From: Acidobacteriota bacterium
Lineage (GTDB): Bacteria > Acidobacteriota > Blastocatellia > RBC074
Assembly: GCA_016196035.1 (NCBI GenBank)
Contig: JACPYM010000029.1
Location: forward strand, 124,001 to 188,000
DNA length: 64,000 nucleotides
Reading direction: 5' to 3'
Part shown: piece after piece, positions 48,991-61,051 of the stretch
How the letters are laid out: each line of letters begins with the position of its first letter
Numbering within the stretch: position 1 is the stretch's first letter
Notes under the pieces: generated by a model
The model's database searches: none
What the model was told of the DNA's origin: nothing
The model's input: the letters and a program-made list of their open reading frames with translations, nothing else
Program-made: the position numbers and the translations under genes

Positions 48991-51264
48991 TCAGAAGAAT
49001 CGAATCGTATAAACCACCCGCACGCCGCGCCCAATTTCCGGCGCAAAATCTTTGATGAACGAGAGGTGGTTGCGATAGAGCTTGTTGTTCAGGTTGAACG
49101 CATTGACCGAGACGATCTGCGCCCGATGCTGGCTGGCCAGCGTGTAGGAAGCCGTCACATTCACCGTCGCGTAACCGGCGGTCTTCTCTTCGGTCGTGAA
49201 GACGCGGTTCTGATCGCGTGCCATCACCACTTCCGGGTTGAAGCGGAATTCTTTATAAAGCCATTCGAACCCGGCGTGTGCGCGCAACGGCGGGATGCGC
49301 GGCAGTGGCGTTTTGAGTTCAGTCAGTTTGGCGTTGACGTAATCGAGGCTTGAAAGCAGCCAAAAGCTGCGCGTCAACCCGGCCTCGAAGCGCGCTTCCG
49401 TGCCGACGAACCGGCTCTTGCCCTGGTCGTAGTCGGCCTCGATCAAACCGTCTTCGATATTGCCGGTCGGCGCGAGAAAGATGAAGTCGCGGATGTGATA
49501 GTAAAAGACATTCCACTCGGTGCGCAGCCGCTCGGAAGAGTGCCGCAAGCCCACATCGAGTCCATCAGTGCTCTCGCGGTTGAGATTCACGTTGCCGATT
49601 TCGAAGGTCGCGTTGCCCGGATGCGGGCCGTGGTTGTATAGCTCTTCGAGCGCGGGCGCGCGGTACGAATGCGTGTAATTGGCGACGAAGGCCGTGCTCT
49701 GGGGCAGCGGAACACGAAAGCCCACCGCGCCCGAAAAGCCGGTGAACGAACGGTCGCGCAAGCCCTGTGGGTCGTAACCGTTGTGCTCGACACGTCCGCC
49801 GAATTGAAAGCCGATGTGCTCGAAGTCAACCCGTTGGAGAGTAAACGCCGCGAAAGAATTCTGTGTCGTGGGCGGCGCCAGCGCCTCTGCGCCAGCGGAA
49901 GTGTAATCGCGGTAATAACCTGAGAAGCCGAAGCTCCCTGACAATTTGCCCGTGCGCCGCTCATCGAAGACGCCGCGATAGACCAGCGTCTTGTTCTTAA
50001 ACGCAGTGTTGATTGCGCCCGTGTCGGCGGCGACTTCATCGTGCCGGTAATTATTGTATTGCAGCGAGAACTGCATGCTGTTGACGAATGAATCCAAATC
50101 GCGCAGCCCAAAGCGCCCTTGCACACTCTGGCGGCGCGGCGTCAGGTAAACGATCTCCGGCGCTGCCTCGTTCGGGTCATAGGGGATGCCATAGCGGCGA
50201 TTGTCATACGCGTAGTCGGCGCTAAACCAGCCCTTGCCAGAGAAGTAGCCCAAGCCGCCCGCGCCGTTGGCGTTGCGCGCGTAAGAATTGCGCACGCGGC
50301 CAAGTGGCGTGTCGTACTCGCCCGCGCGCTGCGCTCCGCCATTGCCCCACACCAGCCAATTCTTGGTGCCGTACTCGATCCCGCCGCTGCCGCCACCTTG
50401 CCAATTGTTGCTACTACCCAAAGCGGTGAAGAAACCGCGTATACCCGGATGCGCTTCATCGTGACCGGCGATGGCGTTGACCACGCCGCCGATGGCGCTG
50501 GAGCCATAGAGCAAGGTCGCGGGGCCCTTGACCACTTCGACGCGATCCACGCTCAGGATGTCAACCGGCTCAGCATGGTCGCCTGATTGGAAGCCGAGCG
50601 CGCCGATGCGCTCACCGTCCTTCAAAACCAGCACGCGGTCTCCATCAAAGCCGCGAATCACCGGGCGCGCCGAACCAGGGCCGAAGCTGCGTTTGGCTAC
50701 GCCCAACTCGTTGTCGAGCGCTTCGCCTAAGCTAATCGGATTCTTCTTCGCCAAATCCAGCGAGCCGATGATGGTCACCGATTGAATGGAGTTGAAGGTC
50801 GTCTCTTCGCTGCCGGTCGCCGTGACTGTGACCTGCTCACGCAAGGCGCCGAGCTTGATCTTGAAATCAGCGGTTGCCCCGCTGTTGCCGACATCCACCT
50901 GTTGCACGACATCAGGCGTTCCTTCCAGATGCGCCGTCACGTCATACTTGCCGGGCGGGATGTTCTGAAACTCATACTTTCCGTCATCATCCGTTTCGGT
51001 CGAACGTTTCAGTTGCAGAATCATGACGTGCACGCCGTGGACAGCTTTTTCGTTGTCGCCGAGTGTCACTTTGCCTTTGAGCGTGCCGTTCGACTGGGGT
51101 AAGCCAGGGCTATGAATTGGCCAGCTTGTTGGCACAGTCGCCGTGCTGTTGAGCGTGCTTTCCGCTTGGGCTGCATTGGCCGCTTGCGCAAAGACGCCGA
51201 CGGTCAGCAGCAGCAGACCGCATATGAGCCACGCAAAGTTGGCGTTAGGTTTTTTGATAAGCAT
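48991..51264 (-). CDS. TonB-dependent outer-membrane receptor
   Basis: A 757-residue outer-membrane transporter. The signal peptide lies in FAWLICGLLLLTVGVFAQA. A carboxypeptidase-regulatory-like domain follows (LKGKVTLGDNEKAVHGVHVM, then YEFQNIPPGKYDVTAHLEG), then the plug (PVIRGFDGDRVLVLKDGERI, VEVVKGPATLLYGSSAIGG) and the beta-barrel ending VVYTIRFF, with the terminal Phe needed for assembly. The ligand is not evident; plug similarity suggests a metal complex such as a siderophore, copper or zinc chelate. GAAGGAGGAGGAT precedes the ATG at 51264. A LytTR-type regulator gene lies upstream on the same strand. Confidence 0.94.
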   Translation of the reverse strand: MLIKKPNANFAWLICGLLLLTVGVFAQAANAAQAESTLNSTATVPTSWPIHSPGLPQSNGTLKGKVTLGDNEKAVHGVHVMILQLKRSTETDDDGKYEFQNIPPGKYDVTAHLEGTPDVVQQVDVGNSGATADFKIKLGALREQVTVTATGSEETTFNSIQSVTIIGSLDLAKKNPISLGEALDNELGVAKRSFGPGSARPVIRGFDGDRVLVLKDGERIGALGFQSGDHAEPVDILSVDRVEVVKGPATLLYGSSAIGGVVNAIAGHDEAHPGIRGFFTALGSSNNWQGGGSGGIEYGTKNWLVWGNGGAQRAGEYDTPLGRVRNSYARNANGAGGLGYFSGKGWFSADYAYDNRRYGIPYDPNEAAPEIVYLTPRRQSVQGRFGLRDLDSFVNSMQFSLQYNNYRHDEVAADTGAINTAFKNKTLVYRGVFDERRTGKLSGSFGFSGYYRDYTSAGAEALAPPTTQNSFAAFTLQRVDFEHIGFQFGGRVEHNGYDPQGLRDRSFTGFSGAVGFRVPLPQSTAFVANYTHSYRAPALEELYNHGPHPGNATFEIGNVNLNRESTDGLDVGLRHSSERLRTEWNVFYYHIRDFIFLAPTGNIEDGLIEADYDQGKSRFVGTEARFEAGLTRSFWLLSSLDYVNAKLTELKTPLPRIPPLRAHAGFEWLYKEFRFNPEVVMARDQNRVFTTEEKTAGYATVNVTASYTLASQHRAQIVSVNAFNLNNKLYRNHLSFIKDFAPEIGRGVRVVYTIRFF

Positions 51265-51447
51265 TAAGAATCCTCCTCCTTCGGCTGCGCAGGCCGCAGC
51301 ATTGGAAATGTGGGACATTAAGTTTGCCAAGTCGTGATTGAACCACCGGATGCTAGGCGAAAGGCGGATAAACAGCATCCGGTTTTCAATGAAGCGCTGG
51401 TTGGCGTGGACAAATGGTCGGATGGCTCGGACGAGCAGCAACTGCGG

Positions 51448-52230
51448 TCAAAGCCGTAAAAGCTGCTCGCGCAAAATACGGGATTGAATGCGGCTGACAT
51501 TGAGTTGCTGCCCGGTGCTCAAGGTCACGAGATACGTGCCGCCCGGCAGCGCATTCACGCGGCGGATCAAGGTGAGATTGGCGAGCGCCCCGCGTCCCAG
51601 CCGCACGAAACGCGCCGCGTCGAGCCGCGCCTCCAAATCTTTCAAGCGATAAATAATCGTGTAATTCTCGTTGTGAATCGTCGTTAGATGCAGTATCTCG
51701 GCTTCGGCCACGATGGACGCAATTTCGTCAACCGGGATGATGACAATCGCGTCTTTCTGGCGCACGGGAATGCGTTCGAGTCGTGCCGGGCGAGTCGCGG
51801 CATCGTATGCATCAGCCGCCGCGCGTACATTGGCGACCGCTTCCCGCTTGAGTTCCGCGCGCTCCAGGCGCTCTTGCGCGCGATTGAGCGTGTCGCGCAA
51901 ACGCTTGGCCTCGACCGGCTTGAGCAGATAGTCCACGGCATTCAAATCGAACGCGCGCACGGCGTATGCGTCGTAGGCTGTGACGAAGACGATCAGCGGC
52001 AGCCGTTTTTTTTTGAGCAACCGCACCACACCCAGGCCGTCCAGTTCCGGCATCTGTAAATCGAGCAGCGCGAGGTCAGGGCGGCGTTTTTCAATCAATT
52101 CGAGCGCCTCCGTACCCGTGGCGGCTTCGCCGATCAACTCGACATCTTCAAATCCGCGCAGCAACGCGGCGAGGAACGAACGCGCGGGGCGTTCGTCGTC
52201 CGCAATTACGACGCGTAATTTCTGGTTCAT
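51448..52230 (-). CDS. LytTR-type response regulator
   Basis: A 260-residue two-domain regulator: receiver domain (DDER at 11-14, phosphoacceptor D57 in LALLDLQMPELDG, LLKPVEA with the conserved Lys) and a LytTR DNA-binding domain (IPVRQKDAIVIIPVDEIASI, then YRLKDLEARLDAARFVRLGR, ALANLTLIRRVN). The ATG at 52230 follows AGGAG at six bases. No sensor kinase is adjacent on either side, so it is an orphan. Upstream of a TonB receptor gene by about 180 bases; it may control that gene. Confidence 0.92.
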   Translation of the reverse strand: MNQKLRVVIADDERPARSFLAALLRGFEDVELIGEAATGTEALELIEKRRPDLALLDLQMPELDGLGVVRLLKKKRLPLIVFVTAYDAYAVRAFDLNAVDYLLKPVEAKRLRDTLNRAQERLERAELKREAVANVRAAADAYDAATRPARLERIPVRQKDAIVIIPVDEIASIVAEAEILHLTTIHNENYTIIYRLKDLEARLDAARFVRLGRGALANLTLIRRVNALPGGTYLVTLSTGQQLNVSRIQSRILREQLLRL

Positions 52231-52770
52231 GCGCAACTCCTGTAAGCTGGTTCCCGACGAAACCGGTCACTGTGGTGTGCGTTCGCGCTTGCCATTGGTA
52301 ACAGTACTTTCCAAAGTGAGCACCTCCATCCAAGTTGCGCATCGCAGACCCAGTTGTTCGTGTGTGAGAAACGAACGCTGCCATGATCAAGATGCCGCTC
52401 CTGTAATGAGCCTCGGCAAAGTGGGCTAAGCCGCTACCGGCATCCTCATACTTCATCTGTTTCTAACTATGCTTGAGAGCGAAATCGTAGGCGGGCTTAG
52501 GCAAGGGCAGCAATCAGTAATTAATGATCTGTCGCTGATTGCAGGTGAATGGCGAGTTTCTCCTGCTCAGCGGCTGCTAGCTTTTGCTCACGACGCTTAA
52601 CGTTCGTGTTGACTGGAGTGTTGATGGATTGGAAGGGCCACCACAGGCGCTAGGTCAGCCCGAGGCAGGTGAAGAGCCGTTAAAGCAACCGGCCATGAAG
52701 GCAGCTTCAGTCTGGCGCACAATTCTCACGTTTGTGTGGCGGCGACCTTTTCGCTCGTACACCTGCTAAC
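52231..52770. other. 540-base intergenic stretch, no recognised gene
   Basis: Between the LytTR regulator and the P-type ATPase gene end. It holds short imperfect repeats (CAATCAGTAATTAATGATC near 52510) and no sizeable, convincingly coding frame. The LytTR promoter must lie in its left part. I see no repeat family or RNA. Confidence 0.6.
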
Positions 52771-55227
52771 TTAAGCCAGGCGAAGCACCCGGCTGGTCAG
52801 TTCCGCCACAAACCAACCCAAGGCCACGGTCAAGGCGATCCATCCCAGCATTTCGACATTCGGCAGCGTCAACCCCAACACCCTGCGCAAAGTCGGCCAA
52901 AGCACGACCAACGCCTGCAAGCCCGCGCCCAGCAGCACCGCGAAGTGCAAGGCCGCGTTTGGCAGCGGCTCGACCTTGACGCGGCGCGCCGGGTAAGCAA
53001 ACAGCAATTGTGCGCTGCACGCATACAAAAATAACGCGCTGCGCACCGCGACATCGTCATAGCCGTAATGCGGCAGGCGCAACAGCAACAGACCGCCGAT
53101 GATGGCTTGGGCCGCGCCCGCAAGGACGACGAACCGCAGCGAGGCCCGATCCAGCAACGGCGCGCGCGGGTCGCGTGGGCCGCGTGCCATCACACCGTGG
53201 TTGCGATCCAGGCCCAGCGCAATGGCGGGCGGCCCGTTGGTGATGACGTTGAGCCAGAGCAATTGAATCGCCGTGAGCGGCAGCAACAATCCGCCGCCCG
53301 CTTCTTGCAAGCCCCGCACGAACGAGCCGAGCGCGCCGCCGATGACCAGCAAAACCAGCGCCAGATTGGCGGCAGACAGGAAACGGATGAATGTCTGGAT
53401 GTTCTCGTAAATGCTGCGGCCTTCTTCAATCGCGGCGACGATGGTGGCGAAGTTGTCGTCGAGCAATACCAGATCGGCGACTTCGCGCGACACGTCGCTG
53501 CCGCGCTGGCCCATCGCCACGCCCACATCGGCGCGTTTCAAGGCGGGCGCATCATTCACGCCGTCGCCAGTCATGGCGACGATCTCGCCATTGGCTTTCA
53601 GCGCTTCAACTAAACGCAGTTTGTGTTCGGGGGCGACGCGGGCAAAGACGTTGGTTTCTTTGACGGCTGCGCGCAAGACTTCATCCGAGAAGGTTTCCAG
53701 TTCCCAGCCCGTCAGCACGCGGCCAGGCGGGATACCGACTTCGTTGGCGATGGCCAGCGCGGTGGCGGGATGATCGCCCGTGATCATCACGACGCGAACG
53801 CCTGCGTCCTGCGCGTGGCGGATAGCTGGCGGGACTTCCGCACGCGGCGGATCCCAGAGCAGCACCAAACCCAGAAAGGACAATTCGTCTTCGCCTTCGC
53901 CGGCGCGCCACGCCAGCGCGATGACGCGGAAGCCCTCGTGTGCGTAAGCGTCGGCTTTCTCCACCCAGTTCAGGCGTTGCGCCTCGGTCAACACGCTGCG
54001 TTGCAACAGCACCTCGGGCGCGCCTTTAACGTAGCTGGTCAACTGGCCCGCTTCTTTCACGGTGGCGCGCATGAACTTGGCGGCGCTGTCAAAGGGCACG
54101 CTGCTATGGCGCACGTGCCGGGCGTGCAATTGCGCGGCTTCGAGTTGGTGCGTGCGGGCGAATTCAAACAGCGCCAGTTCCAGCGGGTCGCCCGCGCCGG
54201 TCTCAGTTTCGGCATCATTGGCGAGCACCAGCGCGTGCAGCGCGCGCGCCGTATCGGGCGTGTCCAAATGTTTTACGGTCATGCGGTTTTCGGTCAGCGT
54301 GCCGGTTTTGTCGGTGGCGATGACGGTGACCGAGCCGAGCGCTTCGACGGCGCTCAAGCGGCGCACGACGGCCTGGCGTTTGGCCATGCGTTCGACGCCC
54401 AAGGCCAGCGTCAGCGTCAGCACGGCAGGCAAACCCTCGGGCACGGCGGCGACGGCCAGCGCGACGGCGAAAAAGAGTACGTGACCGGCGCGCGCCCAAC
54501 CTTCGACCAAAAGGCCGCCGATGACGATTAAGACTGACAGCGCCAGGATCGCGCGCGCGATTTGGTTGCCAAATAGCTCCAAGCGTTTTTCGAGCGGCGT
54601 CTTTTCGGTTTCAAGCTGGCCGAGCAGCGCGGCCAGCTTGCCCATCGTGCTGGCCGCGCCGGTGCGCGTGATTTCCAAATATCCCTTGCCCCGCACGAGC
54701 AGCGTGCCGCTGAACGTCTCGCTGGCGACGGCTTTATCCACCGGTGCCGATTCGCCTGTCAGCACGGCTTCATCCACCAGCAAGCCTTGGCCCTCGCGCC
54801 AGGCGCCATCCGCTGGGATGCGGTCGCCCGCTTCCAACCGAATCACATCCCCAGGCACCAGCGCGGTGCTGGACAATTGCACCAGCCTGCCATCACGCAA
54901 CCCCCAAACTTGTGCGGCGGTCAGTGCTTTCAAACGCGCCAGGGCCGTTTCGGCCTTGCTCTCCTGGTAAACACCTAAGCCGGCGTTGAGCAGCAGGATC
55001 AAGGCAATCGCCAGTGACTCAAGGGGCAAGCCGGGCGCGCCCGCGCCAACCCAGATGACCAGATCAACGGCAAGCGCGCACAGCAGAATGTAAATCAACG
55101 GGCTTTGAAACTGGCGCAGGGAACGTTGCCAGAGTGACTTGGGCGGTTGTTCGGAAAGTGCGTTGGGGCCGTGTTGCGCGAGGCGTTGTTGCGCTTCGGT
55201 GGTGGATAGTCCGGGCATCGCATTCAT
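52771..55227 (-). CDS. P-type cation-transporting ATPase, Ca2+-type (P2)
   Basis: An 818-residue membrane pump. Motifs in order: [10 protein letters not shown] (actuator, TGE), the membrane-embedded [19 protein letters not shown] (PEGLP), [11 protein letters not shown] with the phosphorylated Asp, [18 protein letters not shown] and [18 protein letters not shown]. The N-terminal cation-ATPase domain begins [16 protein letters not shown]. These features fit SERCA/PMR1-like pumps (Ca2+ or Mn2+). The start at 55227 has GGAG eight bases before; a longer frame begins at 55362 within a palindrome. Followed on the plus side by an antiporter operon. Confidence 0.94.
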   Translation of the reverse strand: MNAMPGLSTTEAQQRLAQHGPNALSEQPPKSLWQRSLRQFQSPLIYILLCALAVDLVIWVGAGAPGLPLESLAIALILLLNAGLGVYQESKAETALARLKALTAAQVWGLRDGRLVQLSSTALVPGDVIRLEAGDRIPADGAWREGQGLLVDEAVLTGESAPVDKAVASETFSGTLLVRGKGYLEITRTGAASTMGKLAALLGQLETEKTPLEKRLELFGNQIARAILALSVLIVIGGLLVEGWARAGHVLFFAVALAVAAVPEGLPAVLTLTLALGVERMAKRQAVVRRLSAVEALGSVTVIATDKTGTLTENRMTVKHLDTPDTARALHALVLANDAETETGAGDPLELALFEFARTHQLEAAQLHARHVRHSSVPFDSAAKFMRATVKEAGQLTSYVKGAPEVLLQRSVLTEAQRLNWVEKADAYAHEGFRVIALAWRAGEGEDELSFLGLVLLWDPPRAEVPPAIRHAQDAGVRVVMITGDHPATALAIANEVGIPPGRVLTGWELETFSDEVLRAAVKETNVFARVAPEHKLRLVEALKANGEIVAMTGDGVNDAPALKRADVGVAMGQRGSDVSREVADLVLLDDNFATIVAAIEEGRSIYENIQTFIRFLSAANLALVLLVIGGALGSFVRGLQEAGGGLLLPLTAIQLLWLNVITNGPPAIALGLDRNHGVMARGPRDPRAPLLDRASLRFVVLAGAAQAIIGGLLLLRLPHYGYDDVAVRSALFLYACSAQLLFAYPARRVKVEPLPNAALHFAVLLGAGLQALVVLWPTLRRVLGLTLPNVEMLGWIALTVALGWFVAELTSRVLRLA

Positions 55228-55329
55228 GGGGCAATCTCCAGTTGAACGTGCCCAAGCTTGTCCCAGGCTCGAGGGGATTGCAAATGCGATGGATTTCAAG
55301 CAACTGCTTGCCCCCGAAGACGTTACGGT

Positions 55330-55356
55330 GTTCGACAAGCTGGCAGCTTGTCGAAC
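55330..55356. repeat. Family C palindrome
   Basis: A perfect 27-bp palindrome around TTCGACAAGCTGGCAGCTTG. It lies between the antiporter gene end and the P-type ATPase start. Same core as 29948-30023 and 33598-33686, so a dispersed repeat. Confidence 0.8.
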
Positions 55357-55411
55357 ATACAAGCCTCACGAAGCGGCACAAAGAAGCGCGCCAAGGCCGG
55401 GGGCAGACCTG

Positions 55412-56643
<1,232 letters not shown>

Positions 56644-56647
<4 letters not shown>

Positions 56648-58008
56648 GCGCTTTCCGCCCGGTATTCATCCAGCTTGCGATAGAGCGTTTTGCGATCCAG
56701 GCCGAGCATTTCTGCCGCGCGCGATTTATTGCCGCCCGTCTTGCGCAGCACTTCCAGGATGTAATCGCGTTCCAGTTCGCGCAGGGTGAGATTCTGTGCG
56801 CTGGATTGCGCGATGAGCCGGGCCGCCGCGCCGCCCGCCCGGATGCGGTCGGGCAAATCATTGGGGGTCAGTTGCGCGCCGCGCGTCAGGGCGGCGGCGC
56901 GCTCAATGGCGTTTTCCAATTCCCGCACATTGCCGGGCCATGAATACGCCGTCAGCAAGGCCAGCGTTTCGGGTGACACATCCAGCGGCGGCTGGCCGGA
57001 GGCGTTGGCGCTGCGGCTGATGAAATGTTCAACCAGCAGCGGAATGTCATAGGCGCGTTCGCGCAACGGCGGCACGCGCAGGTGGATGACATTCAAACGC
57101 CAATACAAATCCTGGCGGAAACGCCGGGTGTGCACATCCTCTTCCAACTCGCGGTTGGTGGCGGCGATGACGCGCACCTCAATCGCGCGTTCGTGCTCGG
57201 AACCCACACGCCGCACTGCTCCGGCTTGCAAGGCGCGCAACAATTTGGGTTGGACTGACAACGGCAGTTCGCCGATTTCGTCCAGGAAAAGCGTACCGTG
57301 ATCGGCGGCTTCAAACAGGCCCGTGCGCGCTTGGCGTGCGCCGGTGAAGGCCTGACCGGTGTGGCCGAAGAGTTCTGACTCGATCAGGTCGGCGGGGATG
57401 GCGGCGCAATTGACCGGGACAAAATTTCCTTTGCGTCCCGAAGCTTCGTGCACGGCGCGCGCCACCAACTCTTTGCCAGTGCCGGATTCGCCGGTGATGA
57501 GCACGGTGCTATTGCTTTGCGCGGCACGCGCAATCAGATCAAAGAGTTCGCGCATCGGACGCGAGGCTCCGATGATGAGTGTGGGCGTGGTGGGAATTTC
57601 GCGGCGCAGGCGTGCTTGAGCGCGTTGCGGCGCGCTGCGTTCGAGGGCTTGTTCGATGGTGGAGAGCAGTTCAGCGGTCTTGAAGGGTTTGGTGACGTAT
57701 TGAAACGCGCCTGCCTTGACCAATTCGACGGCCTGCTCCACCGAACCGAACGCGGTGATGACGATGACGGGAACTTCGGCGCGCCGGGCGCGGGCGGTGC
57801 GCAACAATTCATCGCCTTTCAGCAATGGCATTTGCACATCGGTGATGAGCAGGTCGAGCGGTTCGTGGTCGCGTTGCAACAGGGCCAGGGCCGCCCGGCC
57901 ATCCGCCGCCAGCACGGGTTCGTGGCCCGCCTCTTCCAACACTTCCTGCAACAGGTCGCGCATATCGGCGTCGTCTTCGGCAATTAACAAACGTGCTTTG
58001 TTCATCAT
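56644..58008 (-). CDS. Sigma-54-dependent response regulator (NtrC family)
   Basis: A 454-residue activator. Receiver domain 1-120 (phosphoacceptor D57 in [10 protein letters not shown]). AAA+ domain with Walker [21 protein letters not shown] (sigma-54 contact loop, GAFTGA form changed to QAFTGA), and DEIGELPL. C-terminal Fis-type helix-turn-helix ([33 protein letters not shown]). Partner of the histidine kinase gene at 58070. The first position of the contact loop differing from G is worth noting; activity with sigma-54 is not guaranteed. No sigma-54 promoter was identified here. Confidence 0.94.
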
Positions 58009-58069
58009 ATTTTCACGGCACGACCCGCGTCGTCAGGTGAAACCGCCAGGACGAATGCACGCCGCCCCC

Positions 58070-59650
58070 TCAAACCGGTTGCGGAGCTTGCGCGGCCTGT
58101 TCCCGGGGTTTTCTTTGTTTTATCCCCGCGCTGGGTTGAAGTTCCTTGGTACCCGGCACCTCAGCGACTGTTGCTGCTTCGGCGACAGCCTCCTTGGCGA
58201 CTGGCAGATAAAGGGTGAATTGCGCACCCCGGGTTGCGTTATTGGTGGCGGTGATCCACCCACCGTGCTCTTCGACAATGCGGCGCGAGACAGCCAGTCC
58301 CAGTCCGGTGCCGTTGCCGATGTCCTTGGTTGTAAAGAAGGGATCAAAAAGGTGCATGAGATGTTCGGGGGCAATGCCAGTGCCGGTGTCGCGCACGCTG
58401 ATGCTGGCGAAGCGTTGCCCGTTGCGCAGCAGCAATGGCCCCGCGCATGCGATCAACAAACGGCCACCGTCGGGCATGGCGTGCAATCCGTTTTGACAAA
58501 CATTGAGCAAGACCTGATGGATCAATTCGCTGTCTATGTCAAAAAGAACATTTTCAACCTTGTGAATGACCAACTCGATTTGCTGGCGGGCCGCATCGGC
58601 TTCGAGCAATTCAACGACCCCGGCGACTAGCGGGCCTGCGGCGGTCGGGGTGCGGTGCAATTGATAGGGCCGCGCCAGATTGAGCAATTGCCGCACAATG
58701 CGCGTGATGCGTTCGATTTGTCCGCGAATGATCGTCAGGTTGCGTTGGCGAATCGGCAAAGGCGCGTCAACGCGTTCCAGCAATTGCTCGGCGCGCGCGT
58801 CAATGACGTTGAGCGGCGTGCCGATTTCATGCGCGACACCGGCGGCCAGCCGGCCCACGGCGGCCAAACGTTCGGTGTCGCGCAGTTCGCGTTCCAGTTT
58901 CAAGCGGCGCTCGGCCTCGCGCTCAGCGGTTTGGCGCTGTTCCGCCAAACTGTCGGCCATGCGGTTAAATTCGCGCGCGAGTTGGGCCAGTTCACTGCCT
59001 TGGCGCGGTTCGGGCACGCGGTAATTCAGATCGCCCCGCCCGAGCGCCGCCGCCCCGCGCACCAGCGCGCGGATCGGTTGCACCAGGCTATAACGCATCA
59101 CCGCCAGGACGGCGAGCAGAATGGCCGCAAAGACTAGTAAGGTGACAACCGTAATGTCGCGGCGCGCCAGCGCGAGTTCCGTTTTGATGAAACTGGTGGG
59201 TTGCGCCAACTCAAACGCGCCGCGCCGCGCCGCGCCCAGCGAAAGCGGCGTGAGCAGGGAAGCGACTTCCTCATTGTTGAAGCGGCGCGTGCGTTCCGTG
59301 GGGATACCGGTCGTGGCAACGCTGCGCGCGGCTTCATTCTGTTGCCGGTTTTCAGCCGTCATTGAACTGGAGGCCAACACGGCGGTTCCCGTTTCATCAA
59401 AGACCAGCACGCCAAAAACCTTCGGATTTTGGCTCAGGCTGTCAATCAACAGTTGCGCTTCTTGTGGGCGTCCCGCGCGAAAAACATTTTCCAGGGCGAT
59501 TTGCAGCGTCAAGGCTTGGGCATGCATTTCATTTTGCAACATCCGTTGCAGAAACGTTTCACGTTGGCGCAACCGGTAATAGCCGCCCGCCGCCATAATC
59601 AGGCCCACCAAAACAGTCAGAATCAAAATGAGTCGAGTACTGGTTCGCAT
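58070..59650 (-). CDS. Sensor histidine kinase with HAMP domain
   Basis: A 526-residue membrane sensor: transmembrane segment ([19 protein letters not shown]), periplasmic sensor (about residues 30-170), second transmembrane segment ([18 protein letters not shown]), HAMP ([20 protein letters not shown]), dimerisation helix with H274 in [15 protein letters not shown], and ATP-binding domain ([54 protein letters not shown]). Cognate of the NtrC-type regulator 61 bases downstream. The stimulus is unknown; the antiporter suggests ion, pH or osmotic stress. Confidence 0.94.
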   Translation of the reverse strand: MRTSTRLILILTVLVGLIMAAGGYYRLRQRETFLQRMLQNEMHAQALTLQIALENVFRAGRPQEAQLLIDSLSQNPKVFGVLVFDETGTAVLASSSMTAENRQQNEAARSVATTGIPTERTRRFNNEEVASLLTPLSLGAARRGAFELAQPTSFIKTELALARRDITVVTLLVFAAILLAVLAVMRYSLVQPIRALVRGAAALGRGDLNYRVPEPRQGSELAQLAREFNRMADSLAEQRQTAEREAERRLKLERELRDTERLAAVGRLAAGVAHEIGTPLNVIDARAEQLLERVDAPLPIRQRNLTIIRGQIERITRIVRQLLNLARPYQLHRTPTAAGPLVAGVVELLEADAARQQIELVIHKVENVLFDIDSELIHQVLLNVCQNGLHAMPDGGRLLIACAGPLLLRNGQRFASISVRDTGTGIAPEHLMHLFDPFFTTKDIGNGTGLGLAVSRRIVEEHGGWITATNNATRGAQFTLYLPVAKEAVAEAATVAEVPGTKELQPSAGIKQRKPREQAAQAPQPV

Positions 59651-60522
59651 TTCATTTCAGCCGTTGACAGATCTCAGCTTGGGTGTGCCTTGCAAGATAC
59701 GACACACGAGAGGGTGAACTCAAAAGCAGACCTGCCCACGCGGTTGCCAAGCAAGTTGTCGGCCACGCACAGCGCCCGGCCTGGCTTGCTGCTGGAACCC
59801 CGCTCAATGGACGACCCGTTGGCGCGCAGGCCTTTCTTACGAACTCCGTTAGCTTGAAATCCATAACCGTGGCCGTCTGCTTCCCTCACCAGGCTTGGCG
59901 CTGGCCCGCAGGCGCGGCGCTGACAGTCCGGCGTAACTTAGCCGGTGCGCAGGTGTAGCGAAGGGCAACAGGGCTGTCCCAAAAATCAGCACTGCGCGGC
60001 GTTCGTTCCAATTCCGCCTGAAACTCAAACGGTGCGATCCAACGGGCCTGCTATGTTTTATCTCGCCGCGCCTGGCTCGAGCTGGCGTGGCACACAGTTT
60101 GAGTTGGCTTGGTCGGTTCAGAGTAGCGGACAAACTATTGACGCCAAGCGGCAAGCACAGACCCGTAGCAATCAATCGCAGACGCCACAATGACGAAACT
60201 GCAACTGCGGCGATTTGGCCGTTGCACTTGGCGCTGGCTGCCGTGTGAAAAGTTTTTGCCGCAGCTCTTGCGGTATGGCGAATGGCCTGTGTCGTGGCCG
60301 CCTGAATTTCTTTACCTGGGGCGCATGGCAGTTAGCCCTGGGGGCTGACTGAAATTACCTCCATTTTGCCTGTCGCGGGCCGCACCCCGCTCAGGCTCTG
60401 CTCATCGCTGCGATGTGTGCGCCGGGTGGACGCCATGCTATGAAGCGGCGTTGGCGATTGCCGCCGTTTCCTCCGTTTGCCGGTTCAGGTCACCGCAGCG
60501 ATGAGATTTTTTCTGCTGCTCC
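59651..60522. other. 872-base region with little recognisable content
   Basis: Between the divergent histidine kinase and small membrane protein genes. A 52-codon frame at 60190-60348 is the longest tidy plus-strand frame (separate entry). I see no repeat family, RNA gene or promoter that I trust, and codon-like structure is weak, suggesting decayed sequence. Confidence 0.5.
60190..60348 (+). CDS. Uncertain 52-residue ORF
   Basis: Reads MTKLQLRRFGRCTWRWLPCE and continues to VSPGG before TGA at 60346. Arg/Trp-rich, no signal peptide, no clear ribosome binding site. Not recognised. It may be the remnant of a gene or no gene at all; entered because nothing else occupies the region. Confidence 0.15.
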   Translation: MTKLQLRRFGRCTWRWLPCEKFLPQLLRYGEWPVSWPPEFLYLGRMAVSPGG

Positions 60523-60744
60523 ATGCAACGCGAACCTGTAAAAAGCGCTGTTTTGCCGGGGTTGCAACAGTTATGTGCAGTGGCCGGCGCCATTTGCCTG
60601 GTGGTGGGCGCGCTGGCCGTGGTGGGCTGGCTGCTGCGCGACATCCTGGGGTTCGAGTTGCGCTTTCACGGAAGCTTTTTTCCGTTTGCCATGCTCATGG
60701 TCGTCGGCGCCGGGTTTGTCATTGGCAGTTGGCGTGAACCTTAG
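60523..60744 (+). CDS. Small membrane protein of unknown function
   Basis: A 73-residue protein with two hydrophobic segments (LCAVAGAICLVVGALAVVGW and FFPFAMLMVVGAGFVIGSW) linked by a short charged loop (LRDILGFELRFHG), so a two-helix inner-membrane hairpin. Not recognised. The start lacks an obvious ribosome binding site. A 9-bp stem (60763-60771 with 60787-60795, CGAAGTTGC) follows the stop and may terminate transcription. Confidence 0.5.
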   Translation: MQREPVKSAVLPGLQQLCAVAGAICLVVGALAVVGWLLRDILGFELRFHGSFFPFAMLMVVGAGFVIGSWREP

Positions 60745-60908
60745 TTTCAAACGTATTTTCAGCGAAGTTGCTACAGGCCCCGTGCCGCAACTTCGACACT
60801 TTGCCGCGAAAAGGCGTCAAGAACACAAATAGGCTGGCTAGCTTTGGAATCCTAACGCAACGTGTGATGCGCGTCCCTTAAACGCAGCATACTTGCGGAG
60901 GAGGTGTA

Positions 60909-60986
60909 ATGCCTATTGGTTCGTTTGCGCCTAACGCCTTTTTGCGGCAAGCAATCGCTCGGATGTTTTACCGGGACGCGATGTGA
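60909..60986 (+). CDS. Candidate 25-residue leader peptide
   Basis: An ATG directly preceded by GGAGGAGGTG (60897-60906), an almost ideal ribosome binding site. The peptide begins MPIGSFAPNAFLRQAIARMF and ends YRDAM. The last codons and the TGA overlap the terminator hairpin. Not recognised; the evidence is the ribosome binding site and the overlap with the terminator. Confidence 0.45.
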   Translation: MPIGSFAPNAFLRQAIARMFYRDAM

Positions 60987-61009
60987 AACACATGGCGTCC
61001 CGTTTTTTT
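60972..61009 (+). terminator. Strong intrinsic terminator
   Basis: CGGGACGC (60972-60979) pairs with GCGTCCCG (60995-61002); inside, ATGTG pairs with CACAT around an AAA loop, with one G-G mismatch. Seven T's follow immediately (61003-61009). This is the strongest terminator in the window. Confidence 0.9.
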
Positions 61010-61051
61010 GCCTGTGAAAATTGAGGATAACTTGCCACCTACAGACACTGA

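Larger units (their letters stand above)
60871..61009 (+). promoter_or_regulatory. Attenuator-like leader with mutually exclusive hairpins
   Basis: GCGTCCC at 60871-60877 can pair with GGGACGC (60973-60979), which is also the left arm of the terminator whose right arm is GCGTCCC (60995-61001). The two pairings exclude each other, the hallmark of an attenuator. Between them lies a 25-codon ORF whose stop codon falls inside the terminator hairpin. It may control the glutamate dehydrogenase gene 410 bases downstream, or be a free-standing small RNA. Confidence 0.5.
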
